Shown here one piece after another: positions 17,938-24,664 of a DNA stretch of 64,000 bases (positions within the stretch are counted from its first letter, which is position 1; every line of letters begins with the position of its first letter). The notes under the pieces were generated by a model that saw only the letters and a program-made list of their open reading frames with translations, had not been told where the DNA came from and searched no databases. The DNA is from Sedimentisphaerales bacterium (GTDB lineage Bacteria; Planctomycetota; Phycisphaerae; Sedimentisphaerales; SM23-30): positions 186,001 through 250,000 of the forward strand of contig JANQJS010000003.1 of the NCBI GenBank assembly GCA_028281535.1, given 5' to 3'. The position numbers were made by a program, and so were the translations under genes.

Positions 17938-18681
17938 CTATTTTGAAGACAGTTTGGATATGGAGGTAATCAGGCTTGCGACTGTCTTTGTATGAGAGTC
18001 ATCAGATATTTCTTTGTTTTGTTCCATATACTCTTGAAGGCTAAGTATATGGATCATGCTTGCCTTGACAGCTTCTTTTCCTACCAGGCTTTCGGAAGCA
18101 ATCAGGGTGGATAGTTTGCTTAAGTTTATTAGTCGATCTTTAAGGAATTGTGTTTCGCGGCCAAGTTCTAGACCTCTTATAGAAATGGCTTTACCGATAC
18201 TGTATGTAATCCATCCTGTTGTAGCGCCGCTAAAAACTAAGGCCCAAACATTTGAGTACTTTTCGGTAACATTATAGATCGTTGCGGCGATGCCCCATGT
18301 GACTATTGGGATAATCGCACTTAGTGCAAAGAAGAAAATTACCCAGCGTGAGTTTGATTTTTCTCTTACCTCTGAATTATTTCTTAATGCTGTGAGCGTT
18401 TCTTGTAAGTGTTTAAGGCTATCAAGATAATTAAAATCGTTTAGCTGAACGATATCAATTGAGTCTTTGACGATATGCTTGGTCTCTTCTGGTTTTGATA
18501 CAAAAAATCGGTATATTACATACGCTGCAAAAAACGCAAGAATAGTCACGAGTGTAGATAGGATCGAATGCCGATCTGAAATAAAAAATTCTGATATAAT
18601 GGCTAGCAATGCGAAAAATATAAGAAACAAAATTAAATCAATTCTTGTTATAAAAAAATTCTTAATGTTTTTCTTCATCAT
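17938..18681 (-). CDS. Hypothetical four-helix membrane protein
   Basis: 247 residues with four predicted membrane segments in two hairpins: LILFLIFFALLAIISEFF, LVTILAFFAAYVIYRFFV, then WVIFFFALSAIIPIVTWGIA and VWALVFSGATTGWITYSIG. The cytoplasmic parts between and after them are helical and charged. Not a recognised family. It lies between the housekeeping typA and the divergently transcribed DUF4041 nuclease gene. It is AT-rich and has no obvious ribosome binding site, so the exact start (two adjacent ATGs) is uncertain. It may belong to the accessory island that begins here. Confidence 0.65.
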   Translation of the reverse strand: MMKKNIKNFFITRIDLILFLIFFALLAIISEFFISDRHSILSTLVTILAFFAAYVIYRFFVSKPEETKHIVKDSIDIVQLNDFNYLDSLKHLQETLTALRNNSEVREKSNSRWVIFFFALSAIIPIVTWGIAATIYNVTEKYSNVWALVFSGATTGWITYSIGKAISIRGLELGRETQFLKDRLINLSKLSTLIASESLVGKEAVKASMIHILSLQEYMEQNKEISDDSHTKTVASLITSISKLSSK

Positions 18682-18920
18682 AGAATCTAAATACTTAATT
18701 TATATAGCCGTTAATTTTCCGAAGTCCCCCAATCGTCCTGAAGGTTATTGAATACGGTCTGGTTTGTCAATATTAAAAAGGTTTTCTTAATTCTCTCAGT
18801 GATATAAGGAAATTGTGCTCGACGCAGAGCAAAAAGTGGTTTTTGATTAGGGAAATGGGCTCAAATCGTCGTTTTTGGGCTAATATATAAAGTTTTGTGA
18901 TTTTGATAGAGCAATTGATC

Positions 18921-18957
18921 TTGTATTTGAGCAGAACCAGCTTATAATGAATTGATC
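18921..18957 (+). promoter_or_regulatory. Promoter of the DUF4041/GIY-YIG gene with flanking AATTGATC repeats
   Basis: TTGTAT (18921-18926) and TATAAT (18943-18948) are separated by 16 nt. AATTGATC occurs just before the -35 (18913-18920) and just after the -10 (18950-18957), a layout that could be an operator. The rest of the 355-nt gap 18682-19036 holds nothing else recognisable. Confidence 0.5.
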
Positions 18958-19036
18958 AAAGAGATACTCACGTCGCAGTGTTAGTTTAGTTCAAGCAAGT
19001 CTTTTGAATAGTTGCATGTAAATTGGGAGGTTCGAT

Positions 19037-20419
19037 ATGATTGGTTTTTTATGGGCTGCTGTCATCATTCTATGCATTATTTCTGGTGTATTTATCGGTT
19101 TATTTATAGATGCTAAATCTAAGTATGGTGATACGTATGAGCGATTTAAAGATGTGATCGACATCGAGAAAGAAAAGACTAAAGCTCAAAAGTCATATGA
19201 CAAATTCATTAAAAAGCAAAAAGAGATCGAAAGCGAATTAATCAATCAATATAACAAGAAAAAGGATATTTATGACAAGCTATCCGAAGAGTTAACGGTT
19301 TTGGAAGAGCATATGGAGTTCATAGAGTGTGGTATGTATGATCCTCATTTTGATTTTGATACTTCTGAAAAATATAAAGATGAAATAAATGAAAATAGGA
19401 TAAAGCAAAAAAATATGCTTAAAAAGAAAACAGCCGCTACTTGTCATACAGAATGGACGGTAGGAGGTAGTAAGGCAGAGGGGAAAAAGATGACCGATCG
19501 TAATATTCGGTTAATGCTTAGAGCGTTCAATAATGAGTGTGATGCCGACTTGCTTAAAGTTACTTGGAATAATGTTGATAAGATGGAGAAGAGGATTGTT
19601 AAGGCGTTTGAAGCCATTAACAAACTCGGTGAGCCAAACTCGATCGCTATTTCTAATGTTTATTTAAGGCTGAAATTAGATGAGTTGTTTTTAACGCATG
19701 AGTATCGTGAAAAAGTGCAGGAAGAAAAAGAAGAGCAGCGTCGAATAAAAGAACAGATGCGAGAAGAAGAAAAAGTACAAAGAGAAATTGAAAAAGCTAA
19801 ATTAGCTGCCGAACGAGAGGAAAATCAATACGAAGCTGCTCTGGTAAAAGCTAAAGAAGAATTGAAAAATACTCATGGCGAAGAACTATCATCACTGGAA
19901 AAACAGATTAAATTGTTAGAAGAAAAGCTAGAAGAGGCTCATGAAAGAAAAGATCGAGCTTTATCACGTGCTCAAATGACAAAATCTGGACATGTTTATG
20001 TGATTTCAAATATTGGATCTTTTGGAGAAGATGTTTATAAGATTGGTATGACAAGAAGGCTAGAACCACTTGATCGAGTTAAAGAGCTGGGTGACGCTTC
20101 AGTGCCATTTAGTTTTGATGTTCATGCCATGATATATTCAGATAATGCACCAGAGCTAGAGGCAAAGTTGCATAATACCTTTAATGATTATCGATTGAAT
20201 TTAATCAATAATCGCAAAGAATTTTTTAATGTTACACTAAAAGAAATTGAACAGATCGTATTAAAAGATCATGGTCAAATAGAATTTACAAAATTAGCAG
20301 AAGCCAAAGAGTATAGAGAATCTGTGTCGAAACGGAATGGTAACATACATGAAATTAAGCAAATGAAAGAGCCGGAAGTTCAACCTCGTATACAAGAAAC
20401 TTTTCCGAGCTCATTGTAA
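19037..20419 (+). CDS. Membrane-anchored DUF4041 + GIY-YIG nuclease (SNIPE-like anti-phage protein)
   Basis: 460 residues. Residues about 4-25 (FLWAAVIILCIISGVFIGLF) are one membrane anchor. A Lys/Glu-rich coiled coil and the DUF4041 region (about 45-225; RLMLRAFNNECDADLLKVTW) follow, then a second coiled coil (about 225-310). The C-terminus is a T5orf172-type GIY-YIG nuclease: HVYVIS (Y321), VYKIGMT (Y334-G337), Arg in LDRVKEL, a Glu in ELEAKLH (about 375) and KEFFNV. The DUF4041 plus GIY-YIG protein SNIPE has been described as an inner-membrane nuclease that cuts phage DNA on entry; the same domain order here makes that role likely but unproven. GGGAGG lies 7 nt before ATG. The next gene starts 15 nt downstream. 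Confidence 0.8.
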   Translation: MIGFLWAAVIILCIISGVFIGLFIDAKSKYGDTYERFKDVIDIEKEKTKAQKSYDKFIKKQKEIESELINQYNKKKDIYDKLSEELTVLEEHMEFIECGMYDPHFDFDTSEKYKDEINENRIKQKNMLKKKTAATCHTEWTVGGSKAEGKKMTDRNIRLMLRAFNNECDADLLKVTWNNVDKMEKRIVKAFEAINKLGEPNSIAISNVYLRLKLDELFLTHEYREKVQEEKEEQRRIKEQMREEEKVQREIEKAKLAAEREENQYEAALVKAKEELKNTHGEELSSLEKQIKLLEEKLEEAHERKDRALSRAQMTKSGHVYVISNIGSFGEDVYKIGMTRRLEPLDRVKELGDASVPFSFDVHAMIYSDNAPELEAKLHNTFNDYRLNLINNRKEFFNVTLKEIEQIVLKDHGQIEFTKLAEAKEYRESVSKRNGNIHEIKQMKEPEVQPRIQETFPSSL

Positions 20420-20434
20420 GTTGGAGGATTAAAG

Positions 20435-21541
20435 GTGTCTGATCCCTTTAATTGCTCTTTCTTAAAGTGTTGTGAGGTATTAATGTCTAAACAGAGTTCT
20501 ATATGGGATAAAATATTTATCGAACTTGCTCAACGAGCAATTAGGAAGGTTCACTATGATTATCAAAGGCTTTCATCAGGAAATACCTTTCATCATTCTA
20601 GCATATCAAATTTAAATATAGGTAAAGGTATAGAATATGCGTTTGAGACTGATGTTTTATTCGCAATAAATCAAGAATTTAGTGATTCTGGGTATACGTC
20701 TGGAAGATTAGTGGAAGGTGATAAAAAGAAAGATCAACCAGATCAGAGGTTTTATCGTATCTATAGAGAATATGCTTATGCCGACCTCAAGCCTAAAACA
20801 AAATTAAATCGTTCCTTTAAGTTAGATCTATATATTCAAAGATATAATCCTCTTGATACAAATGAAACTCATGATCCTGCTATTATCGAAGCAAAAAAAG
20901 TAAGGACAATTACGATAAATGGTGAGGGGGAAGAAGAAATAAATTGTAATGTCTCTGAAGTTGTAAAAGACGTCATAAAGTTATATAAATATTCAAATGG
21001 GAAAAACTGTCGAAAATATCTTTTGCTTTGGAATTGGATTGAGAAAGATGATCGTAGATATGAGGATGGACAGAAGCCGACAGATGTTCAAGATGAAATT
21101 CTTGAAGGAATGAAACTCAAAGGCGTGATTTCAGATTTAATAGGGCTTAAGTCGAAAAGAAGTGATAGCGAAGATTATAAAAAAGCAATTAAGAAAACTC
21201 AAAACAAAATAGAAAGTGTAGTTGCTAAGTATTATGGTAAGGGAAAAGTATCGCTGAAGAGTGCTCTTAAAGAATTAGTAGATGAGATTAGGCCATTAGA
21301 TAATAAGTACAAGGGTAGAGTAGGTGAAATTAAGGAGAATATAAAAATAAAAATTACGGATGTTGTTGAAATGATAGATTTAATTAAGACATTCAAGATA
21401 AATAAAAATAATCTAGTAGTTAAAGAAACTAGGTGGTTCCCCCTTGATTGGCAGGGAAGGGGGGCTAGCAATTACATTCCTTCTAAATCAATTCGTTGGT
21501 TATGGGTTTCTTTGTTCGAAATTGAATTTCCCAAAAGGTAA
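20435..21541 (+). CDS. Unrecognised protein with PD-(D/E)XK-like nuclease signature
   Basis: 368 residues from GTG 20435 (GGAGG 7 nt upstream), or 352 from ATG 20483 (GAGGT 5 nt upstream); both sites are plausible. No named family was recognised. Residues about 60-160 run GIEYAFETDVLFAIN ... FKLDLYIQRY ... PAIIEAKKVR. This places Glu, then Asp131, then Glu152-x-Lys154 in the order and context (beta-strand, then ExK on the next strand) of PD-(D/E)XK nucleases; this is an inference from motif. The C-terminal third is Lys-rich and helical. It is co-transcribed with the SNIPE-like gene (15-nt gap). The two may be a two-component defence unit. AT-rich codon use suggests acquisition. Confidence 0.65.
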   Translation: MSDPFNCSFLKCCEVLMSKQSSIWDKIFIELAQRAIRKVHYDYQRLSSGNTFHHSSISNLNIGKGIEYAFETDVLFAINQEFSDSGYTSGRLVEGDKKKDQPDQRFYRIYREYAYADLKPKTKLNRSFKLDLYIQRYNPLDTNETHDPAIIEAKKVRTITINGEGEEEINCNVSEVVKDVIKLYKYSNGKNCRKYLLLWNWIEKDDRRYEDGQKPTDVQDEILEGMKLKGVISDLIGLKSKRSDSEDYKKAIKKTQNKIESVVAKYYGKGKVSLKSALKELVDEIRPLDNKYKGRVGEIKENIKIKITDVVEMIDLIKTFKINKNNLVVKETRWFPLDWQGRGASNYIPSKSIRWLWVSLFEIEFPKR

Positions 21542-21599
21542 AAATTTAATAGAAGCAATGTAGAGGATTGTTCATAGATTTTTTTTATTAAGAAAACCC

Positions 21600-21629
21600 T
21601 TGCAAAAACACCGATGAAGGGTGTATATT
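21600..21629 (+). promoter_or_regulatory. Promoter for candidate structured RNA
   Basis: TTGCAA (21600-21605) and TATATT (21624-21629) with an 18-nt spacer. The predicted start near 21636 coincides with the first arm of the first hairpin of the RNA candidate. Confidence 0.5.
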
Positions 21630-21635
21630 GAAAAT

Positions 21636-21905
21636 GATCAAAGGGGTCTTTTCAGAGGCGAATGCTTCCATCTAAAACTTCCTTTGATAGACAATTGAAT
21701 ATGCGGAAATCGTTAGAGATTTCAGCTGTCTCCAGATAAACGCAACTGCATGACTTTTAGTTATGTATCCTTCAAAGAGGCACTGAATAGCTCGCGATGA
21801 CTCTGCGTCTATCACGTCATAGACTAAAAGAGCATCGCTTGCTTTTGTGTTCTTTGTGGGCTGTTGCGGCCTATCTGGTGCACAGGGTAGGCGGTGCTCT
21901 TTTTA
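21636..21905 (+). ncRNA. Candidate structured small RNA of about 270 nt
   Basis: A promoter sits immediately upstream. The stretch contains four stems in order: ATCAAAGG/CCTTTGAT (21637-21688), GAAATC/GATTTC (21706-21723), CATGAC/GTTATG (21749-21765) and GTCTAT/ATAGAC (21807-21824). It ends in AAAAGAGCATCGC (21826-21838) pairing with GCGGTGCTCTTTT (21891-21903, one G-T pair) and a short T run. No credible ORF is present and no known family (tmRNA, 6S, RNase P) was recognised. Confidence 0.45.
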
Positions 21906-21957
21906 TATACATACTTTGTATGTGTCATTTAAGGGGCATTCCAAATAAATCTCATAA

Positions 21958-22005
21958 GCTCGGTTGCGTAGGGATTACGCTGTCTACATAACGGGACAAC
22001 CGAGC
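21958..22005 (+). repeat. Nested inverted repeat
   Basis: GCTCGGTTG (21958-21966) pairs with CAACCGAGC (21997-22005). Inside it, GCGTA (21966-21970) pairs with TACGC (21976-21980). It lies between the RNA candidate and the dispersed repeats. It could be a palindromic mobile repeat or part of an RNA; its role is unknown. Confidence 0.5.
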
Positions 22006-22083
22006 ACACTTTCCGTTTTGTAAAGAATTCTGCAACATAAAGTGCTTAACCTGCGCGCAGAGAAAACGAAATGCAAAAAACAG

Positions 22084-22203
22084 TTTTAACCACAGATTGC
22101 GCAGATGAACACAGATTTAAAAGGCAAGATATTTTAGTTTTAAATAACAAAAGAGAAATGGTTTTAATTCAATCTGTGCTAATCTGTGAAATCTGTGGTT
22201 AGA
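22084..22203 (+). repeat. AACCACAGATT...AATCTGTGGTT dispersed intergenic repeat
   Basis: Left end AACCACAGATTGCGCAGATG with AACACAGATT; right end AATCTGTGCTAATCTGTG with AAATCTGTGGTT. Together they form a 120-nt imperfect inverted repeat. This kind of element is known from many environmental bacterial genomes (general knowledge). Solo right-end fragments (ATCTGTGGTTAGAAAA) recur at about 23394-23409 and 24421-24436, each just after a PEP-CTERM gene. Confidence 0.7.
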
Positions 22204-22214
22204 AATAAAGACAT

Positions 22215-22240
22215 GGATTCCCGCTTTCGCGGGAATGACA
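22215..22240 (+). repeat. ATTCCCGC/GCGGGAAT palindromic repeat
   Basis: GGATTCCCGCTTTCGCGGGA followed by ATGACA, with an 8-bp stem (22217-22224 and 22229-22236). It is a familiar type of small intergenic palindrome in many bacterial genomes (general knowledge). It sits 15 nt after the AACCACAGAT element, so several repeat types are clustered here. Confidence 0.6.
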
Positions 22241-22291
22241 AACGTGTGTGTGTAAACGGATCGAAAGAATCATTAAGAAGAACGTACAGAA

Positions 22292-22434
22292 GGGAGGTGA
22301 TGCGAACTAGATAAAAACGGAGAGTGCTTGATCGGGCTGGGAAAGGGTTTTTGACTCCACTTCCACCTCAGTGGGACGATCAAGCATACATTCGTATGTT
22401 CTAGCGCCGCGACAGGCGTTCGCCTGTTTAAGTT
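22292..22434 (+). other. Structured leader region upstream of PEP-CTERM gene 1
   Basis: TGCTTGATCG (22325-22334) pairs with CGATCAAGCA (22377-22386). CATAC/GTATG (22385-22398) and ACAGGCG/CGCCTGT (22412-22427) follow, then TTTAAGTT (22427-22434). The last two hairpins and TTTAAGTT recur before PEP-CTERM gene 2 at 23433-23489. A strong ribosome-site-like GGGAGG (22292-22297) lies at the left, without a credible ORF behind it. Confidence 0.45.
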
Positions 22435-22618
22435 CTTGGATTTTACAATAACCGCTTCCGCTGAGCGCTACCTCATTGGTGAGACATGTAGATGAGTACT
22501 TTTAATGGGCCAAGGAATTTCCTTGTTTGATTGAGTCTTTTTCTTAGAAATCGATGCTCGACGTTTAGCAAGTAATATGTTCTACTATACGGTAAAGTTA
22601 TAAATAGCTAAATATCAT

Positions 22619-22667
22619 AACGCAGAGAGAGCAGATCTAAGTCGATCGCTTTGTCTGCGTTTTTTTA
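22619..22667 (+). terminator. Attenuator-like terminator just before PEP-CTERM gene 1
   Basis: AACGCAGA (22619-22626) pairs with TCTGCGTT (22654-22661), followed by T6. The ribosome binding site GGAGAAGG and the ATG follow within 25 nt. Either it ends an upstream transcript, or it controls read-through into the gene. Confidence 0.6.
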
Positions 22668-22683
22668 TTTTTGGAGAAGGAAA

Positions 22684-23382
22684 ATGAAAAAGATTTCGAT
22701 TGTGCTTGTGTTATTTATCTTTCTAAGTCAAGCTCCATTAAATGCGTTGCATGTTGGTGATGGAGCGACTCATGTCTTTGATGCTTCAAATCCGATCAAT
22801 GACTCCGTCCTGGCAGACTTTTTTGTAGCGAACCTTCCTGGTACGCATCTCGATATCTTGGATGATGCTTTTATCGATGGTGATGTTCAGTTGCATAATT
22901 TCAGCACTGCGGATATGACGGGTGGTCATATTACAGGCGTCTTCGACACCTTTGATAATTCAAGTGCCAATATCCATGGCGGATTTATTTTCCGGCAAAT
23001 CCAAGTCGCACATGACAGCCAACTCAATATTTGGGGTGGTTCAATCGGAGCTGCTCATGGGGCGCATTTTAATTTTAATATTACCACCCGAAACAATGGC
23101 CGTATTGATATCTATGGCACAGATTTTTCTATTAATGGCCAAAATCTCTCGGATGGTGAAGATTTGCTGAGTCATTCTGTCTTTAATTTTCCGAATAATT
23201 CATTTACCGGCCAGCTCGAAGGCACATTAGCTGACGGTTCTTCATTTGATAATGAATATTTCATTTTTAATTTAGATAATTATGCAGGCACTGCCAACAT
23301 ATATGTTCATATCATCCCTGAGCCTGTTACATCATCGTTGCTTATTTTAGGTGGTATTTCTGTTCTAAGAAGAAGAAAGTAA
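22684..23382 (+). CDS. PEP-CTERM sorting-domain protein 1
   Basis: 232 residues. ATG 22684 is preferred because GGAGAAGG lies 3 nt upstream; an upstream in-frame TTG falls inside the terminator-like stem. The signal peptide (ISIVLVLFIFLSQAPLNA) ends near residue 22. The body is a Gly/Asn/Asp-rich beta-structured domain (GGHITGVFDTFDNSSANIHG). The C-terminus IIPEPVTSSLLILGGISVL plus RRRK is a canonical PEP-CTERM signal: PEP, one membrane helix, basic tail. Such proteins are anchored and then cleaved by exosortase, usually linked to exopolysaccharide. No exosortase gene is in the window. A similar gene lies 277 nt downstream. Confidence 0.85.
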   Translation: MKKISIVLVLFIFLSQAPLNALHVGDGATHVFDASNPINDSVLADFFVANLPGTHLDILDDAFIDGDVQLHNFSTADMTGGHITGVFDTFDNSSANIHGGFIFRQIQVAHDSQLNIWGGSIGAAHGAHFNFNITTRNNGRIDIYGTDFSINGQNLSDGEDLLSHSVFNFPNNSFTGQLEGTLADGSSFDNEYFIFNLDNYAGTANIYVHIIPEPVTSSLLILGGISVLRRRK

Positions 23383-23432
23383 ATTGAGATCTAAATCTGT
23401 GGTTAGAAAAGTTTTAAAGTCTCCATCCCCAT

Positions 23433-23489
23433 TTCATCTTCGATGAACTGAGGCTGCCACCCAGGTGTTTGCCTGCTTGGTTTTAAGTT
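23433..23489 (+). other. Leader hairpins upstream of PEP-CTERM gene 2, related to those of gene 1
   Basis: TTCATC/GATGAA (23433-23447), then CAGGTGTTTGCCTG (23462-23475), then TTTAAGTT (23482-23489). Gene 1 has CAGGCGTTCGCCTG and TTTAAGTT in the same order. The differences are two C-to-T changes and a 6-nt insertion. Confidence 0.45.
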
Positions 23490-23516
23490 GACATCTGATT
23501 TGGCACTTGGTAGATT
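23488..23516 (+). promoter_or_regulatory. Promoter upstream of PEP-CTERM gene 2
   Basis: TTGACA (23488-23493) and TAGATT (23511-23516) with a 17-nt spacer. The predicted start near 23523 is just before the terminator-like stem at 23527. Transcripts would therefore meet an attenuator at once. Confidence 0.5.
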
Positions 23517-23526
23517 AGTGCCATTG

Positions 23527-23583
23527 AGAACCTGAGAGAGAGAATCGGTTGACGCGGATTTTTTCTTTCAGGTTCTTTTTTTA
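23527..23583 (+). terminator. Attenuator-like terminator before PEP-CTERM gene 2
   Basis: AGAACCTGA (23527-23535) pairs with TCAGGTTCT (23568-23576), followed by T6-7. It lies 76 nt before the ATG. The loop begins GAGAGAG, like the loop of the stem before gene 1 (GAGAGCAGATC). Confidence 0.65.
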
Positions 23584-23658
23584 TGCCTATTTTTTGAGTT
23601 CGTTACCAATATTAACATAGCCAGGATGCCAGGGGGGCATTGTAGAGGAGAAAATGTT

Positions 23659-24354
23659 ATGAAATCGCGAATTTTAGCTGCTGTTAGTGTTTTATTATTT
23701 ACGGTGCAAGTCCATGCCACGCAAATTGTTCAAACGGCACCCTATTCGGGTGTTCTTGATATCGCAGATTCGTTCACATTTGACTACTTTGATACGTTAG
23801 GTGGAACGCGCGTTCTTGATTCTGTACAACTAAAAATTACAATGGAAGCCTTATCTGGCGGATTTATTGCAGACAATGATAGTGCACAAACCGCAAATAT
23901 CAATTACGAGTATAGCATTTTGGGAAGTTTGAGTTCCTCTGATGTTTTTATTAGCTCGTCGGTTGGAGCTAAAATTACAGATACGGTTCCATTAGTATTG
24001 GCGGCTGATAATGGTGATGGCACTGGCGTTATTGATAGTAGTGGTCCTGACGGTGCGCTGATCGATTTGACAGGCGAGTCAGATTTTTTTCAATCATTAT
24101 TGACTTCTAGTTTTGGTACTTTTATTGGAACGGGAACGTATGAGATTGATTTAAATACCAGTCGAACATTTAATATTTCCGGTGGAAGTGGCGTCGAAGG
24201 TGGTTTTTCGAACATCGCTGTCGAAGGGGACATTGAAGTGACCTATAATTATCATGTTATTCCTGAGCCTGCAACGTTAAGCATGTTGACTTTAGGCGGT
24301 TTATCTCTCCTGGCAAGACATCGTAAAAGAGCAGGCTCAGTTAAAGCATTTTGA
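23659..24354 (+). CDS. PEP-CTERM sorting-domain protein 2
   Basis: 231 residues from ATG 23659; AGAGGAG lies about 9 nt upstream and an earlier in-frame ATG at 23626 would precede the signal peptide with a polar stretch. The signal (ILAAVSVLLFTVQVHA) is cleaved near residue 19. The body is beta-rich (DSFTFDYFDTLGGTRVLDSV) and resembles choice-of-anchor domains of other PEP-CTERM proteins. The C-terminus VIPEPATLSMLTLGGLSLLA with RHRKR is a canonical PEP-CTERM signal. The tail is 8 residues longer than in gene 1 (ends GSVKAF). Expected to be exported and processed by exosortase. A fragment of the TCTGTGGTT repeat follows the gene. Confidence 0.85.
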   Translation: MKSRILAAVSVLLFTVQVHATQIVQTAPYSGVLDIADSFTFDYFDTLGGTRVLDSVQLKITMEALSGGFIADNDSAQTANINYEYSILGSLSSSDVFISSSVGAKITDTVPLVLAADNGDGTGVIDSSGPDGALIDLTGESDFFQSLLTSSFGTFIGTGTYEIDLNTSRTFNISGGSGVEGGFSNIAVEGDIEVTYNYHVIPEPATLSMLTLGGLSLLARHRKRAGSVKAF

Positions 24355-24441
24355 TTTTGATCTGCGTTCATCTGTGAAACGTGGCCAGCCAATTTATCTC
24401 ACCGTAGCTTTCGTTAGGTGGATCTGTGGTTAGAAAAGAGA

Positions 24442-24469
24442 TTGAATTTATTTAGATATATTGTATAAT
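24442..24469 (+). promoter_or_regulatory. Promoter of the antitoxin gene, probably leaderless
   Basis: TTGAAT (24442-24447), a 16-nt spacer, and TATAAT (24464-24469). Only 6 nt separate the -10 from ATG 24476, so transcription would start at or next to the start codon. No ribosome binding site is present. Confidence 0.6.
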
Positions 24470-24475
24470 AATGAT

Positions 24476-24664
24476 ATGAAGCCAGTTAAAGATAATATTG
24501 CGGACATGATTCATAACCTTCCTGATGATTCGACGGTAGAGGATATTCAATATCATCTCTACGTGCTTGATAAGATCCAGAAAGGCCAAAAGTCGATCAA
24601 AGATGGGCAAGGGATATCGAACGAAGATGCCAAAGCGAGATTGTCTAAATGGCTCGGAAATTAA
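24476..24664 (+). CDS. Antitoxin of a ParE/RelE-type module
   Basis: 62 residues from ATG 24476. The chain is small, charged and helical (DSTVEDIQYHLYVLDKIQKG), and the C-terminus GISNEDAKARLSKWL matches the toxin-binding tail of many RelB/ParD-like antitoxins (for example 'SHEEAKARLSKWL'). It overlaps the start of the toxin reading frame by 16 nt, the usual arrangement. Its -10 element lies 6 nt before the ATG and there is no Shine-Dalgarno, so the mRNA is probably leaderless. Because the toxin frame is broken, this may be an orphaned antitoxin. Confidence 0.75.
   Translation: MKPVKDNIADMIHNLPDDSTVEDIQYHLYVLDKIQKGQKSIKDGQGISNEDAKARLSKWLGN

Noticed and set aside
21636-21905. tmRNA, 6S RNA or RNase P RNA
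   Set aside because: No tRNA-like CCA end or tag-encoding ORF, no single long bulged helix, and no RNase P conserved blocks could be seen.
21797-21991. A 64-residue plus-strand ORF
   Set aside because: It runs through the terminator stem of the RNA candidate, has no ribosome site and an odd Leu/Cys/His-rich composition.
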